From: Actinomycetota bacterium
GTDB taxonomy: Bacteria; Actinomycetota; Thermoleophilia; Solirubrobacterales; Solirubrobacteraceae
DNA length: 5,920 bases
Reading direction: 5' to 3'
Assembly: GCA_009699915.1 (NCBI GenBank)
Contig: WLNG01000095.1
Span: 1 to 5,920, forward strand
In this document: positions 1 through 5,517 of the stretch, piece by piece
Numbering within the stretch: the stretch's first letter is position 1
Layout of the letters: each line of letters begins with the position of its first letter
Position numbers and translations under genes: made by a program
The notes under the pieces: model-generated
Told to the model about the DNA's origin: nothing
Seen by the model: only the letters and a program-made list of their open reading frames with translations
The model's database searches: none

Positions 1-245
1 GCATCGGCGCACTCCAGGCCGGTCTCCTTCTTGATCACGGCCTTCGCATCGTCGGCGACGCGCACGCAGAGCGCCTCCGCGTCACCGGCAACCACCGCGT
101 CCGCAGCCTTGCGCCAGTCGGCGACGACCTGATCCTTCGGCGTGGCCTCTTTTGAGCTGCCGCCGCCACCACACGCCGCCAGCGGCAGGGCGAGTGTCAC
201 GAGCAGGGTGAGCAGCACCACGGGCGTTCTCATGCGGCGCACCAT
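1..245 (-). CDS. Small secreted lipoprotein, N-terminal part (runs off left edge)
   Basis: Reading the minus strand from ATG at 245 gives MVRRMRTPVVLL, a hydrophobic stretch, then the lipobox LPLAAC and a GGGGSS spacer, a clear type II signal peptide. The mature protein is therefore expected to be lipid-anchored outside the membrane. The next part (DQVVADWRKAADAVVAGDAE, then ALCVRVADDAKAVIKKE and a second Cys in GLECAD) resembles the small actinobacterial lipoproteins with an NTF2-like or DUF4878-like helical start and two spaced cysteines; that family call is from memory and uncertain. An in-frame ATG at 233 is an alternative start. I prefer 245 because it gives a more basic n-region, but neither has a strong ribosome binding site. 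About 81 codons are visible and the C-terminus lies outside the window. It is divergent from the phosphoribosyltransferase-hydrolase gene, with only about 53 bp between starts. The specific function is unknown. Confidence 0.8.
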   Translation of the reverse strand, partial: MVRRMRTPVVLLTLLVTLALPLAACGGGGSSKEATPKDQVVADWRKAADAVVAGDAEALCVRVADDAKAVIKKETGLECAD

Positions 246-298
246 ATCCCGCGTCCCGGTCAGGCTTCCATCGGCACCGCCTGGGGTAGTCCCGGTGG
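246..298. promoter_or_regulatory. Divergent intergenic region holding both upstream promoters
   Basis: These 53 bp separate the starts of the minus-strand lipoprotein and the plus-strand fusion gene, so at least one promoter for each should lie here or overlap the coding starts. I see no convincing -35/-10 pair. A GGGG run at 283-286 and GGTGG at 294-298 are the only purine-rich candidates for ribosome binding before the ATG at 299. The assignment rests on gene arrangement, not on recognised boxes. Confidence 0.35.
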
Positions 299-1645
299 AT
301 GCCCGGCCGCACCACAAGCATCTTCCGAGATGACCCAGGCCCCCCGGCCTTTCGCGACCGCCGCCAGGCCGGGCAGCGGCTCGCAGGCCTGCTCGCGGGG
401 CTGGCGGGCGAGCGGCCCGTCGTCCTCGCCCTGCCGCGCGGCGGCGTCCCGGTGGCGTACGAGGTCGCCAAGGCGCTCGGCGCGCCGCTCGACGTGCTCG
501 TGGTGCGCAAGATCGGCGCCCCCGGCAACCCGGAGCTCGCGATGGGGGCGATCGCCGAGGGAAACGTGCGCGTCTTCGACACCCGCACGATCGCGAGCCT
601 CCTCGTCAGCGAGCCGGAGCTCGAGCACGCGATCATCCGCGCCGAGGCCGAGCTTCAGGCGCGGCTCGAGCGCTATCGCTCGGGCGAGCCGGGCGTGCCG
701 GTCGCCGGACGCACCGTGCTCGTCGTCGACGACGGCCTGGCGACCGGGTCCACCGCGGGCGCGGCCGTGCAGGCGCTGCGCGACCGCGGCGCCCAGCGCA
801 TCATCGTCGCCGTCCCGGTGGGCGCGCTGGAGAGCGCCGAGCGCCTGCGCGGCGCCGCGGACGAGGTCGTCTGCCTCGCCGAGCCGTACTTCCTCGACGG
901 CGTCGGCGCCTGGTACGAGGAGTTCGGTCAGGTCAGCGACGACACTGTCACGGCACTGCTCGCGAATCTCCACCAGCAGCCGTCGCCGGAGGCTCTCGAC
1001 GCCACCGACTGGGCGCGGTCGGCGGTGCGGATCCCGCTCGGGCCGGGGCCGGGGCTCGAGGCCGACCTGAGCGTCCCGCCGCATGCGCTGGGCCTCGTGA
1101 TCTTCGCCCACGGGACGGGCAGCGGGCGCAACAGCGCGCGCAACCGCCACGTCGCAGCGCAGCTCAACGAGCAGGGGCTCGCGACGCTGCTGCTCGACCT
1201 CCTCACCCCCGAGGAGGAGCTCAACCGCAGCAACGTCTTCGATGTGCGCCTACTGGCCGGGCGGCTGCTGGCGGCGACGCGCTGGGCGCTGGAGCAAGAG
1301 GAGACGGCGGGGCTGCCGATCGCCTACTTCGGCGCGAGCACCGGGGCGGGCGCGGCGCTGATCGCGGCGGCCCAGGCCGGGCCGACGGTGAAGGCGGTCG
1401 TCTCGCGCGGTGGGCGCCCCGACCTTGCACAGGACCGCCTGAAAGAGGTGCGCGCGCCGGTGCTGCTGATCGTCGGCGGCGAGGACTCGATCGTGCTGGA
1501 GCTCAACCGCAGCGCGGCGGAGCACCTGAGCTGCGAGTACCACCTGACGGTCGTGCCCGGGGCGACCCACCTCTTCGAGGAGCCGGGCACGCTTGACGAG
1601 GTCGCCGAGATCGCGGCGCGCTGGCTGCTCGAGCGCCTGACGTAG
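299..1645 (+). CDS. Phosphoribosyltransferase / alpha-beta hydrolase fusion protein
   Basis: This 448-residue protein has two domains. Residues about 15-225 are a type I phosphoribosyltransferase fold: ALPRGGVPVAYEVAKALGAP (44-63), VVRKIGAPGNPELAMGAI (68-85), and the PRPP loop LVVDDGLATGSTA (141-153) with its acidic pair D144-D145. Residues about 240-448 are an alpha/beta hydrolase of dienelactone-hydrolase type: oxyanion-region HG at 271-272, nucleophile elbow GASTG with S347, likely acid D396 in GGEDS, and H424 in GATH, so the Ser-Asp-His triad is complete. The same fused layout and length is known in actinobacteria; from memory, M. tuberculosis Rv0571c is an example. The physiological substrates are not established, and the base or nucleotide acted on cannot be read from the sequence. 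ATG 299 is supported because the fold begins soon after it. No signal peptide is present, so it is cytoplasmic. It ends 3 bp before the stop of the convergent MaoC-like gene. Confidence 0.9.
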   Translation: MPGRTTSIFRDDPGPPAFRDRRQAGQRLAGLLAGLAGERPVVLALPRGGVPVAYEVAKALGAPLDVLVVRKIGAPGNPELAMGAIAEGNVRVFDTRTIASLLVSEPELEHAIIRAEAELQARLERYRSGEPGVPVAGRTVLVVDDGLATGSTAGAAVQALRDRGAQRIIVAVPVGALESAERLRGAADEVVCLAEPYFLDGVGAWYEEFGQVSDDTVTALLANLHQQPSPEALDATDWARSAVRIPLGPGPGLEADLSVPPHALGLVIFAHGTGSGRNSARNRHVAAQLNEQGLATLLLDLLTPEEELNRSNVFDVRLLAGRLLAATRWALEQEETAGLPIAYFGASTGAGAALIAAAQAGPTVKAVVSRGGRPDLAQDRLKEVRAPVLLIVGGEDSIVLELNRSAAEHLSCEYHLTVVPGATHLFEEPGTLDEVAEIAARWLLERLT

Positions 1646-1648
1646 GCG

Positions 1649-2500
1649 TCAGCCCAGCGTGAGGAACCCGTCCGTGATGGCGTGAACCCCAGGCCCGGTC
1701 TGCGCCTCGAAACGGATGACGTCCCCCGCGCGGCCTGCGAACACGCGCAGGTCGGAGGGCATCGGCACCGGACCCGCGAACCGGCAGCCGAGCCGCACGA
1801 TCGGGGTCGGGTCCCCGCCGAGGAGTTCGCGGCTCAGCAGCGAGACGCAGTGCGCGAACGTCGCACTGCCGGCGATCAGCGGGCCGTCGGGAAGGCCGGC
1901 CGCGCGGGCGACGCGGATGTCGGTGTGGATCGCGTTGTAGATCTGCGCGGTCTCCGAGTAGACGACGGAGTCGACGAGCGTCACGGTGAAGCCGCCGACC
2001 TCGGCGAGGTCCACCTCGGGCAGCAGCGGGGACGGCTCGTGCTCGGCCGCGACGTCCCCGCCCTCGAGCTCCGCGCCGACGTAGAAGACGCTCTCGCGCG
2101 TCGTGACGACTGGCGCTCCCGCGGCGTCGACGGTGCGCAGCTCGACGAGCACCAGGACGCCGGTCCGCTTGCGGGTCAGCGAGAGCAACCGGCCGTCGGT
2201 GCGCAGTCGCTCGCCGCCGCGGATCGGGCGATGCCAGGTGATCTCGTGGCCCGAGTGCATCCCCTCCAGCGGGTCCCCGTTCAGGAACTCGACCCCCATC
2301 GCCCCGTGGACCATGATCGGCCACTCCAGACAGACGGGGAAGACGGGGTGGGCGACGATGCCGCCCGGATGGTCGAGGTCGAAGAGCGCGGGGCTCGTGT
2401 CGCCGAGGCCGCCGGCGTAGGCCATGAGCCGCCGGTCGTCGACGTCATGCTCGACGGGCGGGGTCGGGTCGAAGGCCTTCGGGGGGACGCGGATCAGCAC
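1649..2500 (-). CDS. MaoC-like double-hotdog acyl dehydratase/hydratase
   Basis: From GTG 2500 the product is 283 residues, the usual size of a two-hotdog enoyl-CoA hydratase-2/MaoC-type protein. The N-terminal half resembles the FAS1-like dehydratase domain, with YAGGLGDTSPALFD (28-41) and VAHPVFP (49-55) near the acyl pocket. The C-terminal half carries the hydratase-motif region SETAQIYNAIHTD (182-194) followed by RVARAAGLPDGPLIAGSATF, where N189, H192 and D194 match the N-x-x-H-x-D part. The aspartate normally two residues before the Asn (SGDxNPxH) is Ile here; a MaoC subfamily with a similar AxIWNPIHTD sequence is known to me, so this is a lineage trait rather than damage. The likely reaction is reversible hydration of a 2-enoyl-CoA, in fatty-acid, sterol or hydroxyalkanoate metabolism; the substrate is unknown. 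GTG 2500 is chosen over the longer GTG 2530 because only the former has a good ribosome binding site. Cytoplasmic. Confidence 0.85.
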   Translation of the reverse strand: MLIRVPPKAFDPTPPVEHDVDDRRLMAYAGGLGDTSPALFDLDHPGGIVAHPVFPVCLEWPIMVHGAMGVEFLNGDPLEGMHSGHEITWHRPIRGGERLRTDGRLLSLTRKRTGVLVLVELRTVDAAGAPVVTTRESVFYVGAELEGGDVAAEHEPSPLLPEVDLAEVGGFTVTLVDSVVYSETAQIYNAIHTDIRVARAAGLPDGPLIAGSATFAHCVSLLSRELLGGDPTPIVRLGCRFAGPVPMPSDLRVFAGRAGDVIRFEAQTGPGVHAITDGFLTLG

Positions 2501-2509
2501 GCTGCGAAG

Positions 2510-2515
2510 CCTCTC
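2510..2515 (-). promoter_or_regulatory. Ribosome binding site deciding the MaoC-like start
   Basis: On the minus strand GAGAGG lies 9 nt before the GTG at 2500. The upstream candidate GTG at 2530 is preceded by CCGGCCATCCCT, with no Shine-Dalgarno match. This favours the shorter protein, whose first strand (LIRVPPKAF) also fits the beginning of a hotdog fold. Confidence 0.6.
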
Positions 2516-2567
2516 AGGAACCGCGCCCACAGGGATGGCCGGTTCCGCCAGTGCGCCGCCGGGCAGC

Positions 2568-2587
2568 GCGGGCGCGTGGGCGCCCGC
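2568..2587 (-). terminator. GC-rich hairpin after the DUF1269 gene (possible terminator)
   Basis: GCGGGCGC at 2568-2575 and GCGCCCGC at 2580-2587 form a perfect 8-bp stem around a 4-nt loop, starting 2 bp past the TAG of the DUF1269-type gene on the minus strand. No T-run follows, so it is not a textbook intrinsic terminator. Hairpins of this kind often serve at gene ends or as mRNA-stabilising elements in high-GC actinobacteria. It sits before the MaoC-like gene and could reduce or uncouple its transcription. Confidence 0.45.
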
Positions 2588-2589
2588 CG

Positions 2590-3090
2590 CTACGGACGCG
2601 GTGGACGCACCAGATCGCTGAGCGCGGCATCGATCTCGCGCCGCACGATGCTGCGCGAGTGTTGCAGCGCGCCCTCGACGAGATCCATCGCCTCGGCGGT
2701 ACCGACGGCGATCAGCGCGCAGCTGCCCGCCTCGACCGCCTCGCCCATCACGGCGACGTCCGAGCGCGACAGGCCACGCCAGAGGTGGCCGACCGTGCCG
2801 CCGTAGACGGCGCCGACCGCGCTCCCGATGAGCAGCCCCGCGAGCGCGGGCGGGAAGAGGATTCCCAGCAGCGCCCCGGCGATCGCGCCGGCCTCGGCGC
2901 CATGGCGCGCGGTGCGCCGCTCACGCTCGACGATCCGCACATGGCCGTCGTCATGGCGTACGACCGCGAGGTCGTGCAGGTGGACCTCATGCGCATCGGC
3001 AAGGTCTTCGACCGTGGCGGCGTCGGTATGGGCGAGCTCCTCGTCGTCATAGACGGCGACGATGGCGAAGGCGGTCTCGGTCGTGCTCAT
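2590..3090 (-). CDS. DUF1269-type glycine-zipper protein
   Basis: The 166-residue protein starts MSTTETAFAIVAVYDDEE and continues with a predicted alpha/beta region (HEVHLHDLAVVRHDDGHVR) before a glycine-rich hydrophobic block at residues 64-102 (GAEAGAIAGALLGILF, then PPALAGLLIGSAVGAVYGG). After the block it has RSDVAVMGEAVEAGSCALIA, a small sheet region, and a basic helix HSRSIVRREIDAAL. This order (ferredoxin-like start, GG-rich core, RS-D-x-x-x-GE segment, C-terminal helix) matches the DUF1269 family of proteins often described as membrane-associated. Its function is not known; a stress or envelope role is only suggested by family context. ATG 3090 has GAGAGG at 3095-3100 on the minus strand, with short but acceptable spacing. 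It lies 48 bp downstream of arsC in the same direction, probably co-transcribed. Confidence 0.85.
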   Translation of the reverse strand: MSTTETAFAIVAVYDDEELAHTDAATVEDLADAHEVHLHDLAVVRHDDGHVRIVERERRTARHGAEAGAIAGALLGILFPPALAGLLIGSAVGAVYGGTVGHLWRGLSRSDVAVMGEAVEAGSCALIAVGTAEAMDLVEGALQHSRSIVRREIDAALSDLVRPPRP

Positions 3091-3138
3091 AGGTCCTCTC
3101 TTCTGGCCGACGGGACGGCTGTACCCACCGCGGGCGTT

Positions 3139-3492
3139 TCACACGCCCGGGAGCAGACTGAGCACGAGTTCCGGCGGGCGCCCGACGACAGCGCGCCCGT
3201 CGCCCGTGATGAGAATCGGGCGCTCGATGAGGATCGCGTGCTGCGCGAGGAGGGTGAGCCAGCGGGCGCGGTCGTGCGGGAGGTCCTTGAGGGAGAGCTC
3301 GCGCGCGACCGGCTCCCCGAGGCGCGCGACCTCCCACGGCTCCATCTTGAGTGCGGCAAGGACGGCCTCAAGCTCAGCGGCGGCCGGCGGATCGTCGAGA
3401 TAGCGGCGCTCGTGGAAGGCGACGCCGCGCTCCTCGAGCAGCGCGAGCGCCTGGCGGCTCTTCGAGCAGCGCGGGTTGTGCCAGAGCTCCAT
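3139..3492 (-). CDS. arsC: ArsC-family arsenate reductase (glutaredoxin type)
   Basis: The 117-residue product has the ArsC signature at its N-terminus: MELWHNPRCSKSRQALALLE, with C9 as catalytic thiol followed by the KSR segment. The arginines that bind arsenate in the family can be matched: R57 in VARLGEP, R91 in LIERPILIT and R105 in GRPPELV. The C-terminal GDGRAVVGRPPELVLSLL is a typical ending and the length is right for the family. The classical reaction is glutaredoxin/GSH-dependent reduction of arsenate to arsenite in the cytoplasm. Many members with this sequence are annotated arsenate reductase without proof, and actinobacteria usually lack glutathione, so the reductant and even the substrate are open. 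No arsR, arsB or acr3 is nearby. ATG 3492 has no obvious ribosome binding site, but the fold begins immediately after it. A 6-bp inverted repeat (3131-3136 with 3144-3149) spans its stop codon. Confidence 0.87.
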   Translation of the reverse strand: MELWHNPRCSKSRQALALLEERGVAFHERRYLDDPPAAAELEAVLAALKMEPWEVARLGEPVARELSLKDLPHDRARWLTLLAQHAILIERPILITGDGRAVVGRPPELVLSLLPGV

Positions 3493-3595
3493 GCGGGCAG
3501 CGTGCCACAGCGAGCACAGGCGCCGCGAAAGCCCTATCCTCCGGGATCGCTGTCGGCCGACGGGGCCTCTACCCCGACGCTGGCAGCGACCCTTT
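3493..3595. promoter_or_regulatory. Divergent region between arsC and tRNA-Thr, with nested inverted repeats
   Basis: This spacer must contain a promoter for arsC (leftward) and one for the tRNA (rightward). TATCCT at 3535-3540 could be a -10 box, but no good -35 is visible. At 3547-3589 there are nested inverted repeats: an outer TCGCTG/CAGCGA, an inner CGGGG (3561-3565) / CCCCG (3572-3576), and the palindrome GTCGGCCGAC at 3552-3561. No open frame here looks coding. Confidence 0.35.
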
Positions 3596-4075
3596 GCCGA
3601 CGTAGCTCAGCTGGTAGAGCACTTCACTCGTAATGAAGGGGTCCCCGGTTCGAATCCGGGCGTCGGCTTGGGGTTTGCGAGGCGTTTTCCGCATCGGGGT
3701 CAACGCGGGGGTCAACACCCTCACCCTTTTCCTCTCGGGGTACCCATAAACATCGTTTGGCGTGCTCGACTTCTGGACGCGACCCTTGAGCTGCACCTTC
3801 TTGCCGTCGCGGCGAGTCCAAGAGCCGCTTCGGAGAAGACCTTGACGGCGACCGTCCGTGAAGAACAGCACAAGGCGATCTTTCTTTGGCGCCTGCTTCC
3901 AGAAGGAACGAAAGCCCGTGTACGGCTCAACATACGCATCAAAGCGCGGATCGCCTTTGAAGTCGACGGAAACGAGAGGCCGCTCTTCGTCTCCGTGGCA
4001 GGGCCTGACAGCGTGCCTTTGGGCCTCTGTGATCTTCGTGATCGCCGCCGGGCTGCTGTCGCTGATGCTGCCCAA
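3569..4075 (-). CDS. Doubtful ORF reading through the tRNA antisense strand; possible gene remnant
   Basis: An open frame of 168 codons begins at TTG 4075, directly after an in-frame TGA (4076-4078), with no ribosome binding site and no ATG or GTG in its first two thirds. Residues about 19-115 look protein-like: VSVDFKGDPRFDAYVEPYTG, then FRSFWKQAPKKDRLVLFFTD and a basic stretch. Most codons end in G or C, as in real genes here. The last part (ARIRTGDPFITSEVLYQLSY) is simply the complement of tRNA-Thr, a well-known source of false protein tails, so the true C-terminus, if any, is nearer 3700. I recognise no domain. It could be the 3' end of a gene truncated when the islet decayed, the extended tail of a lost integrase, or non-coding. 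The 3669-4116 stretch otherwise shows no gene. Confidence 0.3.
   Translation of the reverse strand: MGSISDSSPAAITKITEAQRHAVRPCHGDEERPLVSVDFKGDPRFDAYVEPYTGFRSFWKQAPKKDRLVLFFTDGRRQGLLRSGSWTRRDGKKVQLKGRVQKSSTPNDVYGYPERKRVRVLTPALTPMRKTPRKPQADARIRTGDPFITSEVLYQLSYVGKGSLPASG
3596..3668 (+). tRNA. tRNA-Thr, anticodon CGT
   Basis: The complete cloverleaf can be drawn. The acceptor stem is GCCGACG (3596-3602) with CGTCGGC (3661-3667), 7 of 7 paired. The D arm is GCTC/GAGC (3605-3608, 3617-3620). The anticodon stem is CTTCA/TGAAG (3622-3626, 3634-3638), with loop CTCGTAA and anticodon CGT at 3629-3631. The T arm is CCCGG/CCGGG (3644-3648, 3656-3660), with loop TTCGAAT. The discriminator base is T3668 and CCA is not encoded. 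Anticodon CGT reads the threonine codon ACG, abundant in a high-GC genome. The 3' half of this gene is the left att site of the islet to its right; the gene itself is fully preserved, as expected for tRNA-targeting elements that restore the 3' end. Confidence 0.97.
3631..3677 (+). repeat. Left att repeat, within the 3' half of tRNA-Thr
   Basis: This 47-bp segment runs from the third anticodon base to 9 bp past the tRNA end and matches 5722-5768 at 43 of 47 positions. The first 23 bp are identical. The differences are at 3654 (A/G), 3659-3660 (GG/CC) and 3670 (G/A). The repeat extends beyond the mature tRNA, so it is a duplicated attachment site rather than a chance similarity of tRNA sequence. 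Confidence 0.85.
3696..3715. repeat. Tandem GGGGTCAAC pair next to the left att site
   Basis: GGGGTCAAC occurs at 3696-3704 and again at 3707-3715, 11 bp apart (about one helical turn), starting 19 bp inside the left att repeat. Paired short repeats just inside an att site are what arm-type binding sites of tyrosine integrases look like. With no integrase in the islet this is only suggestive. Confidence 0.35.
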
Positions 4076-4116
4076 TCAGCGCGCCGGCGCTTTTAGGCGA
4101 GCTACCTTCCCGAACG

Positions 4117-5499
4117 GTGGACATTCCCAACAAACTCCTTTCAAGGCGTGAAGCGCTCGCGCTGGCAGCAGCTGGGACCGGCGCGCTGGTTGCCGGGTGC
4201 GCCGGTAGTGCCCCTGCTGCGCGCCGTAAGCGCGTAATCGTCATAGGTGCTGGCCTTGCAGGCCTTGGCGCTGCTGCGACCCTTCGTGCGCAGGGATTCG
4301 ACGTAACCGTCGTCGAGGCTCGCAAGCGAATTGGCGGCCGCGTCAACACTGTCGAGCGCTTTGGCACGTCGGTTGACCTAGGTGCGGCCTGGATTCATGA
4401 CAGCCGAGGCAACCCGCTCACAGCCGTCGCAAAGGCGGCTGGCCTGACAACCGTGCCTACCGACTACGACCGCGTCGAACTGCGCAGCGCTGGCCAGAAG
4501 CCGGTCAGCGAAGCGATCATGGAGAAGACGATGGTGGCGCGCGACCGCATTATCGACTCGCTCTACCGCCAGGCCGACAACCGACCGCGATCGAACCTTG
4601 CCCCGGCGCTGGCACGCGAGATCCGCAAGCAGGGCCTAACCGGTACCAGCGCCGAAGCGCTCAACTGGCTCCTAGGAGTCGAGTTTCCACTCGACCTTGG
4701 GGCTTCGCCGCCGCAGCTCTCGCTTGGGGGCTTGAACGAGGGCGCGGAGTATGACGGCGGCCCCGACCTGCTGATCAAAGAAGGCGCTTCGCAGCTGGTC
4801 AACAAGATTGCCGAAGGGACGAAGGTCGACATGGGTGTCGAGGTCACCTCGATCAAGACCAGTCGCTCAAAGGTAGAAGTGCGAACCCGGGCAGGAAAGA
4901 CGATTACGGCCGATGGCTGCGTCGTCGCTGTGCCGCTCGGGGTTTTGAAGGCCAGCACGATCCGCTTTGACCCACCGCTGCCGTCGGCCACGCGGCGCGC
5001 AGTCGCGCGCGTTGGCTTCGGCCTACTCGACAAGGTTTTCCTCTCCTACGACTCCGCTTGGTGGCCTGCCGACGCTAACCAGCTTGGAACAATCGGTGAG
5101 CCCTTGGCCAACACGGTCAGCGTCTTTCCGCTCTCGCGGCTGACAGGCACGCCGCTCGCAGTTGGACTAACCGGCGGCCCTTACGCAGCAAGGCTGGAGA
5201 AGGCCGGGCCAGCGGCAATGACAGCGGCGGTGGCTGCGCGCCTGAAGTCCGGCTTTGGCTCGGGCGCAGCGCCGAGCGCAACTTTGCAGACGAACTGGCG
5301 CCGCGAACCTTTCACGCGGGGCTCTTACTCGTACCTGACCCCGCAATCGGGCTACTCCGACCGCGTCGCGCTCGGCAAGCTCAACGGACGACTAATACTC
5401 GCCGGCGAGCACACCAGCATCGAACGGCCCGCGACGATGGACGGCGCCTGGCTGGCCGGCAAAACGGCGGCCCGAAGGCTCGCAGCCGCACTGACCTGA
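4117..5499 (+). CDS. Tat-exported lipoprotein flavin amine oxidase (polyamine oxidase/LSD1-like)
   Basis: The 460-residue protein begins with a Tat lipoprotein signal: twin arginines in SRREALAL (9-16), a hydrophobic run, and lipobox LVAGC with C28. It is therefore expected to be folded with FAD in the cytoplasm, exported by Tat and anchored outside the membrane. The FAD domain follows: VIVIGAGLAGLGAA (40-53), acidic E67 in VVEARKRIGGRV, then DLGAAWIHDSRGNPL (87-101), characteristic of polyamine oxidase and LSD1-type enzymes. K306 in LLDKVFL fits the conserved flavin-facing lysine. The C-terminal FAD motif is LILAGEHTS (426-434) with TMDGAWLAGKTAARRLA. The reaction is FAD-dependent oxidation of an amine with O2, giving aldehyde or imine, H2O2 and ammonia or a smaller amine; the substrate is unknown. 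GTG 4117 is the only start after an in-frame TGA at 4063 that retains the signal; its ribosome binding site is weak. It is the only intact gene in the islet, and its sampled codons are less GC-biased than those of the left flank. Confidence 0.93.
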   Translation: MDIPNKLLSRREALALAAAGTGALVAGCAGSAPAARRKRVIVIGAGLAGLGAAATLRAQGFDVTVVEARKRIGGRVNTVERFGTSVDLGAAWIHDSRGNPLTAVAKAAGLTTVPTDYDRVELRSAGQKPVSEAIMEKTMVARDRIIDSLYRQADNRPRSNLAPALAREIRKQGLTGTSAEALNWLLGVEFPLDLGASPPQLSLGGLNEGAEYDGGPDLLIKEGASQLVNKIAEGTKVDMGVEVTSIKTSRSKVEVRTRAGKTITADGCVVAVPLGVLKASTIRFDPPLPSATRRAVARVGFGLLDKVFLSYDSAWWPADANQLGTIGEPLANTVSVFPLSRLTGTPLAVGLTGGPYAARLEKAGPAAMTAAVAARLKSGFGSGAAPSATLQTNWRREPFTRGSYSYLTPQSGYSDRVALGKLNGRLILAGEHTSIERPATMDGAWLAGKTAARRLAAALT

Positions 5500-5517
5500 C
5501 TCCTCCCGCCCGCCCAA

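Noticed and set aside
260..1150. Long minus-strand open frame opposite the phosphoribosyltransferase-hydrolase gene
   Set aside because: It is arginine/alanine-rich without any domain and overlaps a gene with clear catalytic motifs on the plus strand; a GC-driven shadow.
1682..2806. Plus-strand open frame of 374 codons across the MaoC-like and DUF1269 genes
   Set aside because: Its composition (RGR, DRAD, RAVGQ-like runs) is typical of antisense frames in high-GC DNA, and it spans two recognisable minus-strand genes.
3131..3149. Hairpin CGGGCG/CGCCCG over the arsC stop codon as a terminator
   Set aside because: The stem is only 6 bp with a 7-nt loop, overlaps the last codons and has no T-run. 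It could be chance in such GC-rich DNA.
2551..3633. Plus-strand open frame of 360 codons across DUF1269, arsC and into the tRNA
   Set aside because: It crosses two well-supported opposite genes and a tRNA, and has no recognisable motif.
4078..4095. AGCGC/GCGCT hairpin followed by TTTT upstream of the amine oxidase as a plus-strand terminator
   Set aside because: The stem is only 5 bp and no supported plus-strand gene ends before it. It may insulate the oxidase from readthrough, but support is too thin.
3476..4096. Plus-strand open frame of 206 codons through tRNA-Thr into the islet
   Set aside because: It reads through a functional tRNA and the att site and has no start signal or domain. 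The segment translated from the tRNA (DVAQLVEHFTRNEGVPGSNP) is a familiar tRNA artefact.
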